Shown: positions 22,134 to 26,371 of the stretch, in pieces
Layout of the letters: each line of letters begins with the position of its first letter
Numbering within the stretch: the first letter of the stretch is position 1
NCBI GenBank assembly: GCA_009787075.1
Contig: WRGS01000231.1
Location: 1 to 26,371 of the forward strand
DNA: 26,371 nt
Reading direction: 5' to 3'
Origin: Paludibacter sp.
GTDB lineage: Bacteria; Bacteroidota; Bacteroidia; Bacteroidales; Paludibacteraceae
Translations under genes and position numbers: made by a program
The notes under the pieces: generated by a model
The model's input: only the letters and a program-made list of their open reading frames with translations
Database searches by the model: none
Told to the model about the DNA's origin: nothing

Positions 22134-22946
22134 ATGATGTTTGAGCAACGAACAATATGGATTGCTTTTGGATTGACTATGATTGCCGGTCTTGCAACAG
22201 GCATAGGCAGTTTGATTGCTTTAATGTTCAAACGCACCAACAAAAATTTTCTATGCGCATCGTTGGGTTTTTCAGCAGGCGTAATGTTGTATGTGTCGTT
22301 TATGGAGTTAATGCCTACAGCCAAAGAAGGATTAACACAAATTTTTGGCGAAAAAACAGGAACATTATATTTGTTGTTTGCCTTTTTCGGCGGAATTGCC
22401 TTGATTACGCTGATTGACTTTTTGATTCCAGAATCCAACAATCCGCACGAATTGCAAAGCGTGGAGGATATGAGCAAACCCGATGCCGACCAAAAATCGT
22501 TGCACCGCACAGGAATTGTTGTTGCGCTGTCGCTCGCAATTCACAATTTTCCCGAAGGCATTGCCACTTTTACATCGGCATTAAGCGGACTTTCGGTAGC
22601 AATACCAATTACAATTGCTATCGCAATACACAATATACCTGAGGGCATTGCCGTGTCTGTGCCTATATATCACGCCACAGGCAACAAACGAAAAGCCTTT
22701 TGGCTGTCTTTTTTGTCTGGGTTGGCTGAACCTTTGGGTGCATTGATTGCCTACTTTTTATTGATGCAATTTTGGTCGCCTGCGGTAAATGGCATTGTGT
22801 TGGCTGCTGTTGCAGGAATTATGGTGTATATTTCATTAGATGAACTTTTGCCTACAGCCGAAAAATACGGTAAACATCATATATCCATTTCAGGACTTAT
22901 TGCTGGAATGTTTATAATGGCTTTGAGTTTGTTTCTTTTTATATGA
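22134..22946 (+). CDS. zupT: ZIP-family divalent metal transporter (ZupT-like)
   Basis: The 270-residue inner-membrane protein has eight predicted helices. The metal path is formed by HNFPEG (137-142) in helix IV and HNIPEG (166-171) in helix V, both fully conserved. The short cytoplasmic His/Asp-containing loop (about 100-125) lies between helices III and IV. ZupT takes up zinc and, less selectively, iron, manganese and cobalt. Two adjacent ATG codons begin the frame; either may be used. It follows gcvH by 104 bases and is ended by a strong terminator 250 bases on. No dyad like the one before the Fur gene is seen upstream. Confidence 0.93.
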   Translation: MMFEQRTIWIAFGLTMIAGLATGIGSLIALMFKRTNKNFLCASLGFSAGVMLYVSFMELMPTAKEGLTQIFGEKTGTLYLLFAFFGGIALITLIDFLIPESNNPHELQSVEDMSKPDADQKSLHRTGIVVALSLAIHNFPEGIATFTSALSGLSVAIPITIAIAIHNIPEGIAVSVPIYHATGNKRKAFWLSFLSGLAEPLGALIAYFLLMQFWSPAVNGIVLAAVAGIMVYISLDELLPTAEKYGKHHISISGLIAGMFIMALSLFLFI

Positions 22947-23202
22947 TGAAAGGAATTGTTTAAAAATATTTTGGTACACAAATGACAATGAAACAGAAAT
23001 TTTTAAAATAATAAATATGGATTATTGACATACAGTACAAATTTGATGAAATAGTAATCGCTCAAAAATATGTAGATAAAGGTCATAAAAAAAGAAATGT
23101 AACGATTAGAATAATTGATGAAATATAACCGCATCTAATTCGCCATCAAAATAAGCAAGATTTATTTGCCTGATTATCAATAATATTTTTCCATATATCC
23201 AT
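22947..23202. other. gene-free stretch with a possible decayed ORF
   Basis: No ORF with a start codon is supported. Bases 23015-23128 read in one frame as a 37-codon piece (IQYKFDEIVIAQKYVDKGHK...) without ATG. Just upstream, bases 22972-23027 give a similar-looking piece (YTNDNETEIFKIINMDY) in another frame. They could be two halves of a broken small gene, or chance. Confidence 0.3.
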
Positions 23203-23246
23203 AAAAAAAGTATGAGGCTGCTTGAGGTAGCCTCATACTTTTTTTT
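23203..23246. terminator. strong bidirectional terminator between zupT and the OmpA gene
   Basis: Seven A plus GTATGAGGCT pair perfectly with AGCCTCATAC plus a T run, a 17-base-pair stem with a nine-base loop. It lies between two convergent genes and can end both transcripts. Confidence 0.92.
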
Positions 23247-23267
23247 ATGAATAATATATTTACAGTT

Positions 23268-25196
23268 TTACTTTTCGGTAATGGTAAATTCTACACGGCG
23301 GTTCTTTGCACGGCATTCGTCGCTGTCGTTTGCAGTGCAAACAGGATTACGTTTTCCTTTGCCTTCAAATGTCATGCGCGATTTGTGAATACCGCGTTTT
23401 ACCATTTCATTATAAACCGATTCTGCGCGGCGGTTCGACAGGTTATCGTTATAAGCATCGCTACCCACATCATCAGTATTTCCAACAATATGAATCTTTA
23501 TATTCGGATTTTCAATAAGCAATTCGTACAATTTCTTCAATTCAGGCTCGCTTTCAGGTTTGATTGTCGCTTTGTTGAAATCGAAGAACAGATTTTCGAG
23601 TACAATTGGCACTTCAGGCTTAATTGGGTCAAGTTCAATAATTGCCGCCGTTCTGCCTTGCGTTGTTACATTTGCTGAATTGGAAATATAACCGTGAGCG
23701 GCTGCAAGAACAATATAATTCCCTTTTTCCATAATTCGAGAAGTTTCGCCCGTTTTGCTGTCGGCATTGGTTTGGAAAATTTGTTTTCCCGTTGCCGATT
23801 CATTTACAATAATTGTTGCAGCAATAGGAAGTTTTGTTTCAGAGTCAATCGTTTTAACTGTCAGCACAGGTTTATGCACAAGTTGAATAACCATAGTATC
23901 CGCTTTTGTCGATGGCGATATATTATCTGTAAATGGCTCGTAATCGTTCATTGTAACATCAAGCGAATAAGTTCCGTCAGCCATCAAACGCGAGGCAACG
24001 CCTGTTTTGCGATTTGCAGTAAGTTTTCCCACTTGCCGCCCCTGATTATTTTTGAGCGAAAGTAGAGCAGGAATTCCCTCACCCGTTTCCGAATCTATAA
24101 CGCGGGCAGTAAAGCGCGGACGCACTGGACGAACATATTTGCGGTCGGGAGTGAGGTCGAAAAACGCGGTAAATTTCACGCCAATAAGCATAGAATTAAC
24201 TTTTTTGCCAAACGATTCGGGCGATTTAAAAGCAGAATTTATTTTGACATCTGCAGGATTTAAACCCATATTAACATTATTTGCAGTTAATATATCAGGA
24301 CGGGAAATCAAACCGCCGTTTCCTTGCAAATAATCACTCATATCAATATTATTATTATGAATATCAGCAAATCCATAATCTGCAAACAGCCCCACACGAT
24401 ATGAAATCCGCTTTTCATAATTTCTCTGACGGTCGCGGCGTTGAGGCGCGCCATAAATCCATTTATCAAGATAAACGCCAAACTCAACCGAGCCAATAAA
24501 ATTGGCGTTAAATTTCAATCCTTCTTTTGTTGCGCTGATTTCTTTGTTATTAATAATTCCGTGATTTGGAATATCAGTCATTAAATCAATAAATTGAGGG
24601 TCGTCTGCTTCTGCGCTGAATTTACCTTTTGAAGAAGAAAAACCCAGAAAATTTACTCCATATTTTGCGCCTACTGTTGCATAAAACAAATCGTTAAACC
24701 GATAGCCAACATTAAACGGAATATTTACATAACCTGCATTTTGAACATCGGAAACTTTACTGAATTTATAATTATAAATGATGTCCAACCCATTCTGCAA
24801 GTAAGGATAGTAATAATCAATATGTTGTTCAAAATTATTAAATGTAGTTTTAGAATTTAAATAATTAAATTCCACGCCCGCTCCAAACATAAATTTGCCA
24901 ATACTTCCCTGATAACCAACGCCAAGCATGCCGCCGAATCCACCGGGAATTTTTGTTCCTAATGAAATATCTTCTACTCCTGTTCGCTGATAATAATAAG
25001 AAAGGTCTCGGGCATAAGTAACGTCCTGCGTTTGGTTAATACCGTGTCCCAAACGTGAATATCCTGCTCCAAACCATACAGCCAAATTGTGTCGGAATCC
25101 TTCGAGAATATACTCATCTTGCGCCTGCAATTTGCCACTTTGTATGCAAAAAAGCGTCAAAATTGCAATCATCAAAAATCTAAATTTTTTATTCAT
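23268..25196 (-). CDS. OmpA-family outer-membrane protein with two carboxypeptidase-like repeats
   Basis: The 642-residue protein has a signal peptide (residues 1-26, ending KLQAQ) and a large N-terminal barrel (about 30-345). Two tandem beta-sandwich repeats follow, at 362-440 (FTARVIDSETGEGIPA...) and 445-523 (LTVKTIDSETKLPIAA...), both with the SETxxxxPA and KTGxxSRxMxxGxY pattern. The C-terminal OmpA domain (533-642, FFDFNKATIKPES, NTDDVGSD, NLSNRRAESV) binds peptidoglycan through the conserved Asp and Arg590. It therefore ties the outer membrane to the cell wall. C620 and C628 near the end could form a disulfide, common in this subfamily. It is monocistronic, with a structured leader and its own terminator. 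No PorE/gliding genes are nearby. Confidence 0.92.
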   Translation of the reverse strand: MNKKFRFLMIAILTLFCIQSGKLQAQDEYILEGFRHNLAVWFGAGYSRLGHGINQTQDVTYARDLSYYYQRTGVEDISLGTKIPGGFGGMLGVGYQGSIGKFMFGAGVEFNYLNSKTTFNNFEQHIDYYYPYLQNGLDIIYNYKFSKVSDVQNAGYVNIPFNVGYRFNDLFYATVGAKYGVNFLGFSSSKGKFSAEADDPQFIDLMTDIPNHGIINNKEISATKEGLKFNANFIGSVEFGVYLDKWIYGAPQRRDRQRNYEKRISYRVGLFADYGFADIHNNNIDMSDYLQGNGGLISRPDILTANNVNMGLNPADVKINSAFKSPESFGKKVNSMLIGVKFTAFFDLTPDRKYVRPVRPRFTARVIDSETGEGIPALLSLKNNQGRQVGKLTANRKTGVASRLMADGTYSLDVTMNDYEPFTDNISPSTKADTMVIQLVHKPVLTVKTIDSETKLPIAATIIVNESATGKQIFQTNADSKTGETSRIMEKGNYIVLAAAHGYISNSANVTTQGRTAAIIELDPIKPEVPIVLENLFFDFNKATIKPESEPELKKLYELLIENPNIKIHIVGNTDDVGSDAYNDNLSNRRAESVYNEMVKRGIHKSRMTFEGKGKRNPVCTANDSDECRAKNRRVEFTITEK

Positions 25197-25257
25197 TATT
25201 TTTAATATGTTTTGATTTTGTACTTATTCTGAAAATTATTTTATCGCTGCTTATGAG

Positions 25258-25283
25258 CATTGTTTTTTCAATAAAAAGCAATG
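25258..25283 (-). promoter_or_regulatory. hairpin in the leader of the OmpA gene
   Basis: CATTGTTTTTT pairs with AAAAAGCAATG (10 Watson-Crick pairs plus one G-T) around the four-base loop CAAT. It lies 62-87 bases before the start codon and downstream of the candidate promoter, so it would be in the messenger leader. No T run follows on the minus strand, so it is more likely an mRNA-stability or regulatory element than a terminator. Confidence 0.45.
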
Positions 25284-25299
25284 ACTTACATTAAAAATG

Positions 25300-25307
25300 C
25301 AAAATTA
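25300..25307 (-). promoter_or_regulatory. -7 box of the OmpA gene
   Basis: Minus strand TAATTTTG fits TAnnTTTG, giving a leader of roughly 95 bases. No TTG at -33 is evident. Confidence 0.4.
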
Positions 25308-25367
25308 CTATTTTTTTTGTATATACTATTTTTTTTTTAAAAGTTTTTTTGTAATAATATTTGTAAA

Positions 25368-25403
25368 AAAAAGAGATTGTCTTTTATGAAACAATCTCTT
25401 TTT
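25368..25403. terminator. terminator of the infC-rpmI-rplT operon
   Basis: AAAAAGAGATTGT and ACAATCTCTTTTT form a perfect 13-base-pair stem with a ten-base loop; on the minus strand it follows the rplT stop at 25421 by 17 bases and is followed by a T run. Confidence 0.88.
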
Positions 25404-25420
25404 CGTTATGAAAATTTTTT

Positions 25421-25771
25421 TTACGAATTTTTTGCTTTATCAACAATCGCCTTAAATGCTTCGGGATGATTCATTGCAAGGTCTGCAAGTACTTTTCTGT
25501 TCATTTCGATACCTGCTTTGTGCAACGCACCCATCAAGCGCGAATATGAAAGTCCTTCCAAGCGCGCTCCTGCGTTGATACGTTGAATCCAAAGAGCGCG
25601 AAAATTGCGCTTTTTGTTGCGGCGATCGCGGTAAGCATACTGCAACCCCTTTTCCCAAGTGTTTTTTGCGATTGTCCAAACATTGCGCCTTGCGCCGATG
25701 TAACCGCGTGTTAATGATAAAATTCTTTTTCTTCTGTTGCGCGAGGCAACGTGATTTACTGAACGTGGCAT
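25421..25771 (-). CDS. rplT: 50S ribosomal protein L20
   Basis: The 116-residue basic protein has the L20 features: MPRSVNHVASRNRRKRILSL at the N-terminus (a long basic helix that penetrates 23S rRNA), RGYIGARRNVW, YAYRDRRNKKRNFRALWIQR and the C-terminal globular part ending DLAMNHPEAFKAIVDKAK. It is needed for early 50S assembly and in several bacteria represses its own operon by binding the messenger. It is last in the infC-rpmI-rplT operon, 96 bases behind rpmI. No leader pseudoknot was identified. Confidence 0.98.
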   Translation of the reverse strand: MPRSVNHVASRNRRKRILSLTRGYIGARRNVWTIAKNTWEKGLQYAYRDRRNKKRNFRALWIQRINAGARLEGLSYSRLMGALHKAGIEMNRKVLADLAMNHPEAFKAIVDKAKNS

Positions 25772-25867
25772 AATTTTTAAAATGATTTTGTGAAAGTTAG
25801 CGGCAAAATTTTACTTTCGCACTTTTTATTTTGCTAAACTCTCGGTTAATAACTTGAAAACAATTTT

Positions 25868-26065
25868 TTATTTTAAACAAAGTAAAGATTTAACTTCTTT
25901 AACATCAGCGCGTTCCACCATCGAAACGTGTGTCAGATTGCGCTTTTGTTTCTTTGTTTTTTTAGTCAAAATATGACTTTTAAAAGCGTGTTTCCGTTTA
26001 ATTTTACCTGTTCCGGTAAGGGCAAACCTTTTTTTAGCACCGGAATTAGTCTTCATTTTTGGCAT
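25868..26065 (-). CDS. rpmI: 50S ribosomal protein L35
   Basis: A 65-residue, strongly basic protein: MPKMKTNSGAKKRFALTGTG then KIKRKHAFKSHILTKKTKKQKR, the L35 signature, ending in RADVKEVKSLLCLK. It packs into the 50S subunit. It lies between infC and rplT, 60 bases behind infC, in the order conserved across bacteria. Confidence 0.98.
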   Translation of the reverse strand: MPKMKTNSGAKKRFALTGTGKIKRKHAFKSHILTKKTKKQKRNLTHVSMVERADVKEVKSLLCLK

Positions 26066-26125
26066 CTTCTTTTTATTTTATTTATTATTAAATTTTTTAT
26101 CAAACTTAAAAATCACAAATCATAT

Positions 26126-26371
26126 TTACGATTTTTTCTTTGGCGAAAGAAAAAGTATCATTCGCTTTCCTTCCAAGCGCGGCATAGAATCAACCTTTGC
26201 TAATTCTTCGAGCTCATTTGCAAAACGCAACAAAATTTCTTCGCCCTGTTCTTTGAACAAAATAGACCGCCCTTTGAAAAAAACATACGCTTTTATTTTG
26301 TTTCCCTCTTTGAGAAAACCCTGCGCGTGTTTTAATTTAAAATTAAAATCGTGGTCGTCAGTTTGCGGACC
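26126..26371 (-). CDS. infC: translation initiation factor IF-3 (C-terminal part)
   Basis: Partial gene: the stop is at 26126 and the 5' end lies beyond the right edge of the window. The visible 81 residues are the C-terminal domain (PQTDDHDFNFKLKHAQGFLK, KIKAYVFFKGRSILFKEQGE, RLEGKRMILFLSPKKKS), which binds the 30S subunit, prevents early joining of 50S and checks the initiator tRNA and start codon. It is the first gene of the infC-rpmI-rplT operon in this direction. Confidence 0.96.
   Translation of the reverse strand, partial: GPQTDDHDFNFKLKHAQGFLKEGNKIKAYVFFKGRSILFKEQGEEILLRFANELEELAKVDSMPRLEGKRMILFLSPKKKS

Noticed and set aside
1..26371. CRISPR arrays, tRNA/rRNA genes, insertion sequences, prophage
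   Set aside because: No regularly spaced repeats, cloverleaf genes, transposase motifs or phage structural genes were found on either strand.

Overview
The window reads as chromosomal DNA of a low-GC member of the Bacteroidota, probably Bacteroidales-like. The evidence is several matches to the Bacteroidetes -7 promoter box (TAnnTTTG), the lack of strong Shine-Dalgarno sequences, a TonB-dependent receptor with a carboxypeptidase-D-like N-terminal domain, an OmpA protein with a large N-terminal barrel, and many AT-rich intergenic spacers. Ordinary codon use with TGA as stop fits every recognised gene. No rRNA, tRNA, CRISPR array, insertion sequence or prophage was seen.

Left part (1-6741): a minus-strand reading frame joins a complete Fur/Zur-type metalloregulator to a complete TonB-dependent receptor without a stop codon between them. 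It sits behind a promoter overlapped by an inverted repeat. Next come an LEA-like lipoprotein (minus), then a patatin phospholipase with POTRA and outer-membrane barrel domains and the tRNA methyltransferase TrmB (plus). Middle-left (6767-11582): a thioredoxin-like periplasmic protein, a conserved protein of unknown function, a trans-isoprenyl diphosphate synthase and an XRE regulator (all minus). They are followed by a small porin-like gene broken by a one-base frameshift behind an unusually structured leader, and a MaoC hydratase.

Middle (11631-18746, all minus): a sialate O-acetylesterase; a small patch of short unknown ORFs with what looks like the broken N-terminus of a DNA methyltransferase (frameshift in an A7 tract); EtfA; an exosortase-family membrane peptidase; TsaD; and an alpha-amylase lipoprotein. 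Right part (18873-26371): a TrmH-type methyltransferase (minus); a plus-strand run of rhomboid protease, endonuclease/exonuclease/phosphatase protein, GcvH and a ZIP metal transporter; a large OmpA-family protein (minus); and the conserved infC-rpmI-rplT translation operon (minus; infC cut by the window edge).

The main points of interest are the Fur-receptor fusion with its candidate operator, the competing inverted repeats in front of the broken porin gene, the single exosortase without visible substrates, and the decayed methyltransferase patch. Metal uptake is a possible theme at both ends (the Fur/TonB receptor and the ZIP transporter), but no shared operator was found to link them.
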